Below, in pieces: positions 7,799-15,994 of a stretch of DNA of 21,307 bases. The translations under genes and the position numbers were made by a program. How positions within the stretch are numbered: the stretch's first letter is position 1; each line of letters opens with the position of its first letter. The DNA is from a virus: positions 1-21,307 of the IMG/VR virus record IMGVR_UViG_3300004369_000182, one strand, 5' to 3'. The notes under the pieces are model-generated. The model searched no databases. It worked only from the letters and a program-made list of their open reading frames with translations, and was not told the origin of the DNA.

Positions 7799-8662
7799 TT
7801 ACTCTATCACGTCAGCCAAAAAATTGTCAATCTCTTGCCGGATAGTCTGAAGCGAAACGTCAATCCATTTGCGTTGGAGGGGGGTGGGGAAAGGGCCGTT
7901 ATTATCTGGATTGTCTGCTCTTTCCTGGTGGTTTGGTCTCCAGTCGGGGACACCAGGGTAAATTTCCTCTTTTTCAAAACCCGGGTAGAGGTTGGCATGC
8001 TCGTCGCGCTCACCCAGAAGGAAGGCATTGGGGTACCGTCGAACTCGCCTCCCGCTCCTATCAACAAGAAATTTATCAAAGTTTCCCGTCAGTGGAATAA
8101 ACGACTTTAGGTCATCGGCTGGCTTTTCCGAAAAGGAGTCGGACCAAGGTAGTTGCTCGTTGTGGACTGGTAGCCCATTGTCCCCAATAGAGGCTTCAAA
8201 TGCTTCTGTTAGCAGATACCACAATTCGTGCATATCCTGCTCTTTGACAGATCCAGGAACGAACGATGAATCGTAGCGATGCTTATCGTATCTGCCATTC
8301 GTCAATTCGGAGAAGGAATAGGTAGCCCCATAATTGTCGCGTGCGTATTGCTGGGCAACCTGCCCTGGGGTAACAGTCAGCCCGTTTTCCTCGATGTAAT
8401 TAACTAAACCATTTGAAAACTCTGGGTACCCATGGCAAGTGAAATCGTCAACGGTCACGGCCACAATATTGAAATCCGGCTCATCCCGATATGACTCATT
8501 AAGTTCCTGCAAAATCATGTGCTGGGGGATATTGCCGCACCCTGCAGCGCAATTGAATACAAGGGTAACTTTCCCCTTGTAGGCACCAAGCAAGTCGTCG
8601 ATTTGGCCATCCGCCGACCCTAAAGGGACGTCGTAAATTGATTTAGGCAGAAGTTTAGCCAT
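7799..8662 (-). CDS. Glutathione-peroxidase-like thioredoxin-fold protein (first copy)
   Basis: This 287-residue protein shows the GPx fold signature in order: SIYDVPLG (8-15), GKVTLVFNCAAGCGNIP (30-46) with C42 at the peroxidatic position, VDDFTCHGYPEF (71-82), DNYGATYSF (109-117) and GNFDKFLVDRSG (193-204). C38 and C76 are further cysteines that could act as partners. The tetrad Trp is replaced by Gly before the conserved Asn-Phe, so classical peroxidase chemistry may be altered. About 80 C-terminal residues lie outside the GPx fold. The gene starts 6 bases after the PASTA/xFPP gene with an AAGGA site about 10 bases upstream, placing it in the same transcript as the tail genes. It is a paralogue of 6172-7107. 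Confidence 0.82.
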   Translation of the reverse strand: MAKLLPKSIYDVPLGSADGQIDDLLGAYKGKVTLVFNCAAGCGNIPQHMILQELNESYRDEPDFNIVAVTVDDFTCHGYPEFSNGLVNYIEENGLTVTPGQVAQQYARDNYGATYSFSELTNGRYDKHRYDSSFVPGSVKEQDMHELWYLLTEAFEASIGDNGLPVHNEQLPWSDSFSEKPADDLKSFIPLTGNFDKFLVDRSGRRVRRYPNAFLLGERDEHANLYPGFEKEEIYPGVPDWRPNHQERADNPDNNGPFPTPLQRKWIDVSLQTIRQEIDNFLADVIE

Positions 8663-8668
8663 GTTGGC

Positions 8669-9229
8669 TTAATCCTTCGCGTTTTCGTCTTCTTCGGAGG
8701 TCGTCGTATCTTTGCTTTTACGCTTGATAATGCCAGGAAGGAACAAATCAGTACCATCTTTAGTGAACGATGGCGGGAAGAAAGGCGGGAAATATGGACC
8801 GAACGCTGGCGGGAAGAAAGGCGGAAAGAAAGGCGGGAAGTGTGGCGGGAAGAAAGGCGGGAAGAAAGGCGGGAAGTGTGGCGGGAAGAAAGGTGGGAAG
8901 TAGGGCGGGAAGAATGGCGGGAAGTGCGGGGGAAAGAAAGGCGGGAAGAAAGGCGGAAAATAGGGCGGGAAATAGGGTGTGGCGATCACGTAGTTGATGA
9001 TCTCGCCCAAAGGGATAGTGCTCCCTGCTGTCTCTGTTTGCGAAATAACTTTATTGAGGTTGCCGGAACCTATTGAGCCACCACTGTCATCAATAGGGCT
9101 TGTCGTTGAACTGGTCCCGATAAACCCTGCGTTAGAAACCTGGGTGTCAGCATTGGCGGAAGTCAGGCCGACAAGGTTTGGTACGGTGCCTTTCGGCAGT
9201 TCCTCACTCCATGATGGATTAGTAGCCAT
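8669..9229 (-). CDS. PASTA-domain protein with (xFPP)17 proline-rich repeat
   Basis: This 186-residue protein has a PASTA-like domain at about residues 14-84 (TVPNLVGLTSANADTQ near the start, then VISQTETAGSTIPLGE), as found in peptidoglycan-sensing kinases and PBPs of Actinobacteria and Firmicutes. Residues 86-153 are 17 tetrapeptides xFPP with x = Tyr, Phe or His; one unit is degenerate (AFGP). A charged, Ser/Thr/Glu-rich tail follows. No signal peptide is seen. It lies 3 bases after the giant fibre gene with an AAGGT ribosome site, so it is probably a virion or fibre-associated protein that may bind cell wall. The repeat is a possible substrate for the neighbouring prolyl-hydroxylase-like enzymes (inference). 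Confidence 0.8.
   Translation of the reverse strand: MATNPSWSEELPKGTVPNLVGLTSANADTQVSNAGFIGTSSTTSPIDDSGGSIGSGNLNKVISQTETAGSTIPLGEIINYVIATPYFPPYFPPFFPPFFPPHFPPFFPPYFPPFFPPHFPPFFPPFFPPHFPPFFPPFFPPAFGPYFPPFFPPSFTKDGTDLFLPGIIKRKSKDTTTSEEDENAKD
8771..8974 (-). repeat. 12-base tandem repeat encoding xFPP tetrapeptides
   Basis: Seventeen consecutive 12-base units on the minus strand, mostly of the form TTC CCG CCN plus one aromatic or His codon; on the plus strand it reads as GGCGGGAAG-rich DNA. A higher-order pattern HFPP-FFPP-FFPP (36 bases) is visible in the left half. One unit is degenerate (AFGP). Confidence 0.95.
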
Positions 9230-9232
9230 GAT

Positions 9233-12200
9233 TTACACCTTCATGTCGCCTGACAGTAGCCAGGTATCTGTCGCCCGCTTACGGAGTGTAGCAGTTGACC
9301 ACTGGGCTCTCAAACGAGCGCCAGCCGCATTATTGACAGTAACGCCCGTGTCTCCGGCTATGGTCACTTCTCCGGTTCCGACTCTGGTGATCGTAATTAC
9401 TGTTCCCACCGGGAACGCTTCGTTTGCGTTTGTGGGGACAGTAATTGTAATAGCACTTGACGAGTTTGCCTCGATTACCTTGTATTGGTGGGTCGCCAGA
9501 GCCAAAGTCGCTGAAGCGGTGAAATCATAATATGCCTCCGGGAAGAAAGTTGTAGAAGGCAATGTCACGGTCCCCGTAAAAGTGGGGGACGCTAGTGAGG
9601 CAATATCCGCAAGCGGGTCATTCACCCACTCGCCCGCAGTGCTGTCATACCGAAGAACATCGTTATCGCTCGGGCTGGGAGCGTTAATATCCCCCACGTC
9701 GTCGATGGCGTTAATTGTCGGGATATCTGCAGCCTGCCATTCGCTACTGGCGGACACGTACTTGAGGAACTGCCCGTCGCTCGGCGTAGGCGCATTAACA
9801 TCCCCAACGTCATCCAGATTGTTGATTGTAGGAATTGATGCCCATTCAACTCCATTAGTTGCACCGGAATTGGACTTAAGAAAGTAGCCGTCAGTGCCCG
9901 CGCTCAAGATCGCTGGTGTACCTGCTGATGCTCCGACGATGAGATCGCCCGTGGCAACAATGTCGGCATTGAGTATCGCCTGATCGCCTATCTCCGCGTC
10001 TACAAATGCTGTTGTCGCAATTTGTGTCGTGCTGTCGCCAACTGATGCCGTAGGCGCGGTGGGGGTCCCCGCAAGTGCCGGGTCGGTAGCGCGTACGGCC
10101 CCACCGGTTCCTGTCGAAGAGGTGCCATTGATGTAAATGTCGTCGACATCGATTGAGCCCAGAGTCCCCGTGAAGACTTCGCCGGTGTTGGTTGCATCCG
10201 GGATGAACGTGAATCTTCCGGTTCCTTCGTCGTAGCCAAAGAACCCGACCTTGGCGTCAGTCCCATTGTGCCAGCGGAACTCGACACCTCGATCCTTGCT
10301 GTCGTTGATTGTGGGGGCCGCATCTCCACCGAGGGTGATGACGGGATCATCCACTGTAGTGACAGTTGAGTTCACCGTTGTAGTTGTGCCGTTCACCGTA
10401 AGGTCACCCGAGACAACCAGGTTGTCGTCAATGGTAACAGTTCCTCCAGCAGAGTCAATAGTCAAGTCCCCGCTAGACGTATCAATCTCGTTAGCGTCGG
10501 TAATGCCTACTTGAATTGCGTCCAAGGTTGCGCCAGCAAATGTTGGAGAGTCCGTTGTCTCTACCGATTGGCCGATGGCAACAGTTGGCGTTGCTCCTTC
10601 GCCCGAGTTATTGGATAGGGTGACACCAGTTCCAGCAACTAGGCTTTCTACGTAATCTCCGGTCGTGTCAGTGCCCAGGTCGACGGCATCGTTGACCCAT
10701 GCAGAGCCGTTCCACTTCAGAAAGTCTCCGGAGGTCGCTGAGGTAATCGTGACATCGCTGACGTCTTCAAGGTTTGCACTGAGGCTGACAGTTGCTGTTG
10801 AACCCTCTGCTGGAGTATGTGAAACAGCGATACCCGTACCAGCGGACAAATCGGACATGTAGTTGCCGGTTGTGTCAGTCCCAAGCGCGATTGTCCCATT
10901 GATGGCCAATGTTCCACTTGCATCGGGCAGCGTGATCGTGCGGTCAGCAGTGGGATCTGTAGCCGTGAGCGTAGTTTCGAAGTCGTCGGCAGTGGCGCCC
11001 TCGAATACCACATCAGAGTTTGTCCCTAGCGATGATGCACTGATTGTCCCTGCCGTCGCAATGTCGGCAGAAACATTCACACGAGTATTTGCAATGTGAA
11101 GATACTGCGTATGATCATCATCACCTAGGCCGGTCATCGTTCCGTGGTCACTCACTGGTTGAGCAGGGATGCCACTACCAGCCGATATGGCTCGGCGGAT
11201 ATCAGTGACTCCACGGATGGATGCTTTGACAGTATTGGCAAAGCCATCCGATACGACAAAAGCAATCTTGTAAAGCGGACGGAACTCAAAAATGGGGAAG
11301 TCCGTCAGAGTCAGGTCTTCCCAATCACTTTCTTCTATCGTGCTTTGGTTGTCCGCCGATGTCTGACCGAGGATGGCAATAACAGGCTCATTTAAGTTGT
11401 TAGTAGCCACAATCCACATTGCGCCGTACTTGTTGTTCTGGACATCAGCGGTTGACCAGGTGCCAGCGGTATTCAGGTTGTACTGAGCGCGGGATGTGCC
11501 AGCCTTAAACGGGAATGTCGTGGCCGCATCTTTCACCCATGCCGTACCAGATAGATAGAACACGGGAATTTCCGCTGTGCCTTCAAGCACCTGTTGCCAG
11601 GTATTTGCAGTGGGCGAAGCGGAGTGAGTGATGTCAACCTGGAGGTCTTCGTCAAAGAAAGTTCCTCCGGTCAGAGCGATCTGAGCATGGGAGTCGGAAT
11701 TACCATCCCCGTCGGTGACATACCCGCTTGCACTAAATCCACTTGCGATAGCCGCTCCGCGCGTACGATGCAGGTATTCATGGGTCTGCCAGTCGAGGGT
11801 TACCCCGTGGCGCTCATCAGCGAAGAACTCCGCCTTGCTTGTGGTGGCGTTCCAGTAAATATACGCCGTAGGCGTGTCGTTCTCCCAATCAAAGTAAGAT
11901 GTTCGATAGGACAAGACTCCTGACGAATTGAAATAAATGTAGTACAGGCCAGTTGTTGAGCCAATTGTGACGGTCTCGGCGCTGGACTTAACATACCGCT
12001 TGCCCTTACACCAGACCGTGTATGACGAGCCAGAGGGTTCGATAGTGAAAACCCGTGTTCCGTCATTGAACGAAATCGTGCTGTCTGCCTTATTTTCGTG
12101 GCCAATGGGCTCCGACCCGGCCTGAACTGCATTGACCCAATTTGTTCCGTCATACTGAAGAATCTCGCCGTTTGCAGCCGACGTGATCACGGCATCCGTG

Positions 12201-15200
12201 AGATCGTCCACTCCCATGGTTTCAGTGACAGTTGCCCACTCGACGCCATTCGCCGCAGCAGAGTTGGCCTTAAGGAAGTAGCCATCCGTACCTACGCCCA
12301 ATCGTGCTACCGTGTCAGCACCGCTGGCGACGATGAGGTCACCCTTGGCATCGACAACGCTGTTCAAAACGGCCTGATCGCCGATTTCTGCATCAACGAA
12401 TGCTGTTGTAGCAATTTGTGTCGTGCTTGTTCCAACTGAAGCAGTGGGAGCCGTTGGGGTCCCTGTGAGAGGCGTGTCAGCGAAGTCGATAGCAGAAGTT
12501 TCTTGCCCGGTCACACGCCCATATGAGTCAACCGTAACGGACGAAACAAAAGTGGTGGTATCGGACCCTGAAGTATTTGACTGGGCAACACCAGCAAGGT
12601 CGATGTCGTCGGCATTCACTACAATTCGGGCGGCGCTTGCCGTGCCGACATTAATCGTGTTGCCCGACTGGCTCATACCGTCGCCAGCAGTGAATGCCTG
12701 AGTGCCAGTGAACTGTGTGAAACTCAAGTCATCTGTTCCGATGGAATGGGCGCCATCAGTCCCCGAACCCGAAGTAGTGAGAACGAAACCCTGGCGCACA
12801 TTCACTGCACCGGCGGTAATATAAATAGCCTCGCCTGACTTAACCTCGTTAGAGGGGCTAGCGTCGAAGTCTGTGGATCGTGTCAAGACCCAGTATGTAT
12901 CTACAGCATTACCCTGCTCGGTTACGACGTATACGCCATTTTCTGATGCATCGGTCTGGTTTTTAACGAGAATGCGATCACCGGTTGTTGCATTCGTTCC
13001 ATCTACGAAAAGTCGTGAATAGGCCGTGGCAGTTAGTGTGGCGCCCACACCCGAGGAGCCGTTGCTGTAGGACGGAGTGTTGGGTAGAGCAGCGGCCGTG
13101 GCAAATTTTGCGGCTTGGTGCCAGTCCAAACCCGCCACTGCTGTATCAACATAAGACTTTGTTGCGGCATGAGTAGCCTGCGAGGGCGAGGAAGTGATTG
13201 TTACGTTTGCGAACGTGACATCGTCAGTAGTAGCAACGGCCTGCCCAATGGAAATAGTAGGGGTAGCGCCTTCGCCTGAATTATCTGCAAGGGTAATGCC
13301 GGTACCAGCAACCAAACTATCCACATAGTCACCGGTGGTATCAGAGCCAAGTGCTACTGCATCGGCGCTGACGGTTGTAGATATCTGAACATCACCAGAA
13401 CCGTTAAATGAAACTGATCCAGTTACATCGCCAGTAAGTTCGATAGTGCGGCTTGTTTCAAGTGTTGTGGCAGTTGAAGCGTTTCCTATGAGCGAGCCCG
13501 TTACATCACCGGTGAACGTCGCATCGGTTCCGTCCGTGCCAGAGTCAAGAACGGTGGTTCCATTTGTTGCCTTGACGTCACCGACGAGATTGCTGGTAAC
13601 ACTATTGAAAGTTACATCGTCAGTTGTTCCAACAGACTGGCCAATAGCAACGGACGGGGTAGAGCCCTCGCCCGTTCCCCCGGTAATGGTAACGCCGGTT
13701 CCGGCTGAAATGCTTTCGACGTAGTCCCCAGTAGTGTCCGTACCAAGTACTGTGGAATCGGCGCTTACCGTAGTAGAGATTTGGACATTGGCTGAGCCAT
13801 CAAAAGAAACCGACCCGGTCACATCTCCAGTAAGTTCGATGGTACGTGCCGCCTCCAGAGAACTAGCCGTTGAGGCGTTCCCTGCAACAGACCCAGTGAA
13901 TGTTGCATCAGTCCCATCTGTGCCAGAGTCAAGAACGGTGGTTCCATCCGTGGACTTGACGTCGCCAATCAGGTTGCCGGTAACGCTATTGAAGGTGACG
14001 TCATCGGTTGTTGCGACGGACTGGCCGATAGCGATGCTTGGCGCGGAGGCCTCTCCCGGGGTGTGGGTAACGGTAACACCAGTGCCGCCAGTGACATCGG
14101 AAACATAGTTGCCATTTGTGTCTGCGCCAAGATCAATTTGACCAATAAGAGCAACTTCGCCCGATGAATCGGGGAAAGTAATTTGCCGATCAGCAGTAGG
14201 ATCTGTTACAGCAAGCGTCGTCTCAAACTCATTGGCAGTATTGCCTTCAAAAATGATGTGCGAGCCATCAATTGTGACTTCAGCAAATGTAACGGAGTCT
14301 GTTGTCGCTACTGGCTGACCAATAGAAATTGTAGGCTGAGACCCCTCGCCAGTTCCATCGGCAACCGTAACGCCCGTACCGGCAGTTAGGTCTTGTACGT
14401 AATCGCCTGTCGTATCGTTACCAAGTTCAATAGTGCCCTGGATGGCCAGAATTCCCGACTCATTCGGGAACGTGATTGTCTGATCGGCTGTTAAGGTCTC
14501 AAATCCAAAACTTAAGTCATAAACGCCACCATTAATTGTTTCAAAAGTAAGGCCATCAGTAATTGTTACCTGGCCAAATGATGGGTCCGTAGTCGGAACC
14601 GGATGATATGTGGTTCCATCGTTAGTGAACTCCCAAATATCCAGAGTTTCATTCCAGCGAACCAGGACATTCGTATCGGACGTGCCGCGTTCCACTTCGA
14701 TACCAGCGTTGACGCTGGCAGTCGTAGCATTTGAATTAAGAACAACGACATTATCCTCAATGGTTAGTTCAGTGGTGTTGATGCTGGTTGTTGTTCCGTT
14801 AACGACAAGGTCACCACCAATGGTGACGTCTCCAGTCGTCTCAATGCTATTGAACTGGACATCGTCAGAGGTGCCAACAGATTGCCCAATAGCAATCGTC
14901 GGCGTTGCGCCCTCGCCAGAATTGTTCGTGAGCGTTATCCCGGTTCCGGCGGTGAGACTTTCGACGTAATCGCCCACCGAGTCAGTGCCGAGATTGACGG
15001 CATCGTTGATCCAGGCGGAGCCATTCCAGCGGAGAAAATCCCCATCTACGGCAGAAGAAATAATGACATCGCTAATGTCATTTAGGACACCCGCCCCCAT
15101 GGTATTGACGTATGAAAGACTATTCCAAGCGGTAGACCCGTCTCCCGTCTTCATCTTGTAAGTGTCAGTCTCGTAACCAACTTCGCCAGCAGCCAAAGTT

Positions 15201-15265
15201 GGATTCGCCGAAGTCCAAGAAGCAGCCGTACCTCTGCGGAACTGAATTACAACATTTGCGCTCAT
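9233..15265 (-). CDS. Giant repetitive tail fibre protein, 2010 residues
   Basis: The N-terminus (about residues 4-52, VVIQFRRGTAASWTS...GDGSTAWNSL) resembles the Mtd N-terminal/fibre attachment domain that anchors many phage fibres. The body holds seven copies of a roughly 50-residue beta unit (LG-DTTGDYV-SL-AGTG...GEG-TP...IGQ-V-TTD-VTF), five in the first third and two later. Between them is a segment with SYVDTAVAGLDW and RILVKNQTDASENGVYVV, shared with the 16045-17403 protein. A non-repeat central region (residues about 1050-1390) ends in GLGDDDHTQYLH, a common fibre motif. The C-terminus (ITVPTNANEAFPVGT...WLLSGDM) is a common fibre tip type. A GGTGGAG ribosome site lies 6 bases before the ATG. 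Likely role: host-surface recognition; receptor unknown. Confidence 0.9.
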   Translation of the reverse strand: MSANVVIQFRRGTAASWTSANPTLAAGEVGYETDTYKMKTGDGSTAWNSLSYVNTMGAGVLNDISDVIISSAVDGDFLRWNGSAWINDAVNLGTDSVGDYVESLTAGTGITLTNNSGEGATPTIAIGQSVGTSDDVQFNSIETTGDVTIGGDLVVNGTTTSINTTELTIEDNVVVLNSNATTASVNAGIEVERGTSDTNVLVRWNETLDIWEFTNDGTTYHPVPTTDPSFGQVTITDGLTFETINGGVYDLSFGFETLTADQTITFPNESGILAIQGTIELGNDTTGDYVQDLTAGTGVTVADGTGEGSQPTISIGQPVATTDSVTFAEVTIDGSHIIFEGNTANEFETTLAVTDPTADRQITFPDSSGEVALIGQIDLGADTNGNYVSDVTGGTGVTVTHTPGEASAPSIAIGQSVATTDDVTFNSVTGNLIGDVKSTDGTTVLDSGTDGTDATFTGSVAGNASTASSLEAARTIELTGDVTGSVSFDGSANVQISTTVSADSTVLGTDTTGDYVESISAGTGVTITGGTGEGSTPSVAIGQSVGTTDDVTFNSVTSNLVGDVKATNGTTVLDSGTDGTDATFTGDVTGSLIGNASTATTLETSRTIELTGDVTGSVSFNGSGDVQISTTVSADAVALGSDTTGDYVDSLVAGTGITLADNSGEGATPTISIGQAVATTDDVTFANVTITSSPSQATHAATKSYVDTAVAGLDWHQAAKFATAAALPNTPSYSNGSSGVGATLTATAYSRLFVDGTNATTGDRILVKNQTDASENGVYVVTEQGNAVDTYWVLTRSTDFDASPSNEVKSGEAIYITAGAVNVRQGFVLTTSGSGTDGAHSIGTDDLSFTQFTGTQAFTAGDGMSQSGNTINVGTASAARIVVNADDIDLAGVAQSNTSGSDTTTFVSSVTVDSYGRVTGQETSAIDFADTPLTGTPTAPTASVGTSTTQIATTAFVDAEIGDQAVLNSVVDAKGDLIVASGADTVARLGVGTDGYFLKANSAAANGVEWATVTETMGVDDLTDAVITSAANGEILQYDGTNWVNAVQAGSEPIGHENKADSTISFNDGTRVFTIEPSGSSYTVWCKGKRYVKSSAETVTIGSTTGLYYIYFNSSGVLSYRTSYFDWENDTPTAYIYWNATTSKAEFFADERHGVTLDWQTHEYLHRTRGAAIASGFSASGYVTDGDGNSDSHAQIALTGGTFFDEDLQVDITHSASPTANTWQQVLEGTAEIPVFYLSGTAWVKDAATTFPFKAGTSRAQYNLNTAGTWSTADVQNNKYGAMWIVATNNLNEPVIAILGQTSADNQSTIEESDWEDLTLTDFPIFEFRPLYKIAFVVSDGFANTVKASIRGVTDIRRAISAGSGIPAQPVSDHGTMTGLGDDDHTQYLHIANTRVNVSADIATAGTISASSLGTNSDVVFEGATADDFETTLTATDPTADRTITLPDASGTLAINGTIALGTDTTGNYMSDLSAGTGIAVSHTPAEGSTATVSLSANLEDVSDVTITSATSGDFLKWNGSAWVNDAVDLGTDTTGDYVESLVAGTGVTLSNNSGEGATPTVAIGQSVETTDSPTFAGATLDAIQVGITDANEIDTSSGDLTIDSAGGTVTIDDNLVVSGDLTVNGTTTTVNSTVTTVDDPVITLGGDAAPTINDSKDRGVEFRWHNGTDAKVGFFGYDEGTGRFTFIPDATNTGEVFTGTLGSIDVDDIYINGTSSTGTGGAVRATDPALAGTPTAPTASVGDSTTQIATTAFVDAEIGDQAILNADIVATGDLIVGASAGTPAILSAGTDGYFLKSNSGATNGVEWASIPTINNLDDVGDVNAPTPSDGQFLKYVSASSEWQAADIPTINAIDDVGDINAPSPSDNDVLRYDSTAGEWVNDPLADIASLASPTFTGTVTLPSTTFFPEAYYDFTASATLALATHQYKVIEANSSSAITITVPTNANEAFPVGTVITITRVGTGEVTIAGDTGVTVNNAAGARLRAQWSTATLRKRATDTWLLSGDMKV
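10538..10768 (-). repeat. Dispersed 77-codon repeat, C-terminal copy
   Basis: Encodes EDVSDVTITSATSGDFLKW...GQSVETTDSPTF, the second copy of the block at 14852-15082, about 4.3 kb away in the same gene. Confidence 0.8.
13352..14131 (-). repeat. Two tandem units (128 and 132 codons) in the fibre gene
   Basis: Units at 13748-14131 and 13352-13747 encode near-parallel blocks: DYV/NYV-AGTG..., then LIGDVKSTDGTTVLDSGTDG versus LVGDVKATNGTTVLDSGTDG, then RTIELTGDVTGSVSF and QISTTVSAD in both. DNA identity is also high locally, for example around TTGACTCTGGCAC on the minus strand. Confidence 0.85.
14852..15082 (-). repeat. Dispersed 77-codon repeat, N-terminal copy
   Basis: Encodes NDISDVIISSAVDGDFLRW...GQSVGTSDDVQF, matching the copy at 10538-10768 residue for residue in length, with most positions identical. 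Confidence 0.8.
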
Positions 15266-15994
15266 TTACACTCCACCTGCGTCAATAGATACGTGAGCCC
15301 GGAGCCAAGTGGTCGGAGACCCACCATCGGCCGAAATCACGTCTTGCCATGAATAATTGTAGTCAGAATTGTCATTTTTCGTGAGAACCTGACCCGTGTT
15401 CCCTCCCGCAGGAAGGGCATAAAATGTACTTGCTTCCCACATCGCCGTTGACGTGTTGTACTGGAGCACCTGTCCGTCGGTAGGTGACCCGGCATCCACG
15501 TCAGCCAGCGAGTCGATATTAAGGGCTCCAGTAGCCGAAACCCAGGACCCACTAGACCGAACATATAAAATTCCGTCATCTGTATCAAACCACATGTCTC
15601 CGTCAGAGACATTCGTCGTTGGGGCGGAAGGAGAGAGTTCAACACTAGCACTGCCAGCCTTAACCCATACGCTCTGACTCCTCAACCAAAGGCGATCTTC
15701 GTTGGTGTCAATCGCCATGGCCCCATCAGGCAAGTTTGCCGTAGGCTTGCCAATTGTAGTGAGGGTGATGACACCATTCGATGCGTATAGGGTGTCATCG
15801 GTCTTCAGGGTGGTGGCATCAGACCTATAGAGGTTGACATCACCAGCGCCAGAGCCGTCGCCCCACGTAAGTCGCCCACCAGCATCAATCCTCAATCGGG
15901 CATTTGAATCACCACTGACACGTGCGGAGATCGCTTCATCTCCCGCATTGGCAAATTCAACGCCCTTTACGGGCGTACCTACAAATCGTGTCAT
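15266..15994 (-). CDS. Tail fibre / fibre-associated protein
   Basis: This 242-residue protein has fibre-type motifs seen in many environmental phages: RLRIDAGGRLTWGDGSGAGD followed by LYRSDATTLKTDDTL (about residues 33-69), two display-type blocks AIDTNEDRLWLRSQSVWVKA and MWFDTDDGILYVRSSGSWVS, then DSLADVDAGSPTDGQVLQYN, a unit also present near the C-terminus of the 2010-residue fibre. It has no Mtd-like N-terminal domain. Its stop touches the start of the giant fibre gene. A GAGG lies about 10 bases upstream of the ATG. Probably part of the tail tip or fibre network. Confidence 0.8.
   Translation of the reverse strand: MTRFVGTPVKGVEFANAGDEAISARVSGDSNARLRIDAGGRLTWGDGSGAGDVNLYRSDATTLKTDDTLYASNGVITLTTIGKPTANLPDGAMAIDTNEDRLWLRSQSVWVKAGSASVELSPSAPTTNVSDGDMWFDTDDGILYVRSSGSWVSATGALNIDSLADVDAGSPTDGQVLQYNTSTAMWEASTFYALPAGGNTGQVLTKNDNSDYNYSWQDVISADGGSPTTWLRAHVSIDAGGV

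Noticed and set aside
1-8662. Oxygenases as DNA-base-modifying TET/JBP-like enzymes
   Set aside because: Motif context fits P4H-like and TauD families, and no DNA-modification partner genes such as glycosyltransferases or thymidylate-synthase homologues are present in the window.
8771-8974. Regularly spaced short repeat resembling a CRISPR array
   Set aside because: Units are 12 bases, directly adjacent with no unique spacers, and in frame with a protein repeat.
8712-9076. Gly/Lys/Arg-rich open frames on the plus strand
   Set aside because: They are the antisense shadow of the xFPP tandem repeat: their composition is fully explained by GGCGGGAAG units, and they lie opposite a gene with better evidence.
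9233-15265. Diversity-generating retroelement target, suggested by the Mtd-like N-terminus
   Set aside because: No reverse transcriptase, no template repeat and no C-type-lectin-like C-terminus; the C-terminal tip is a common fibre type.
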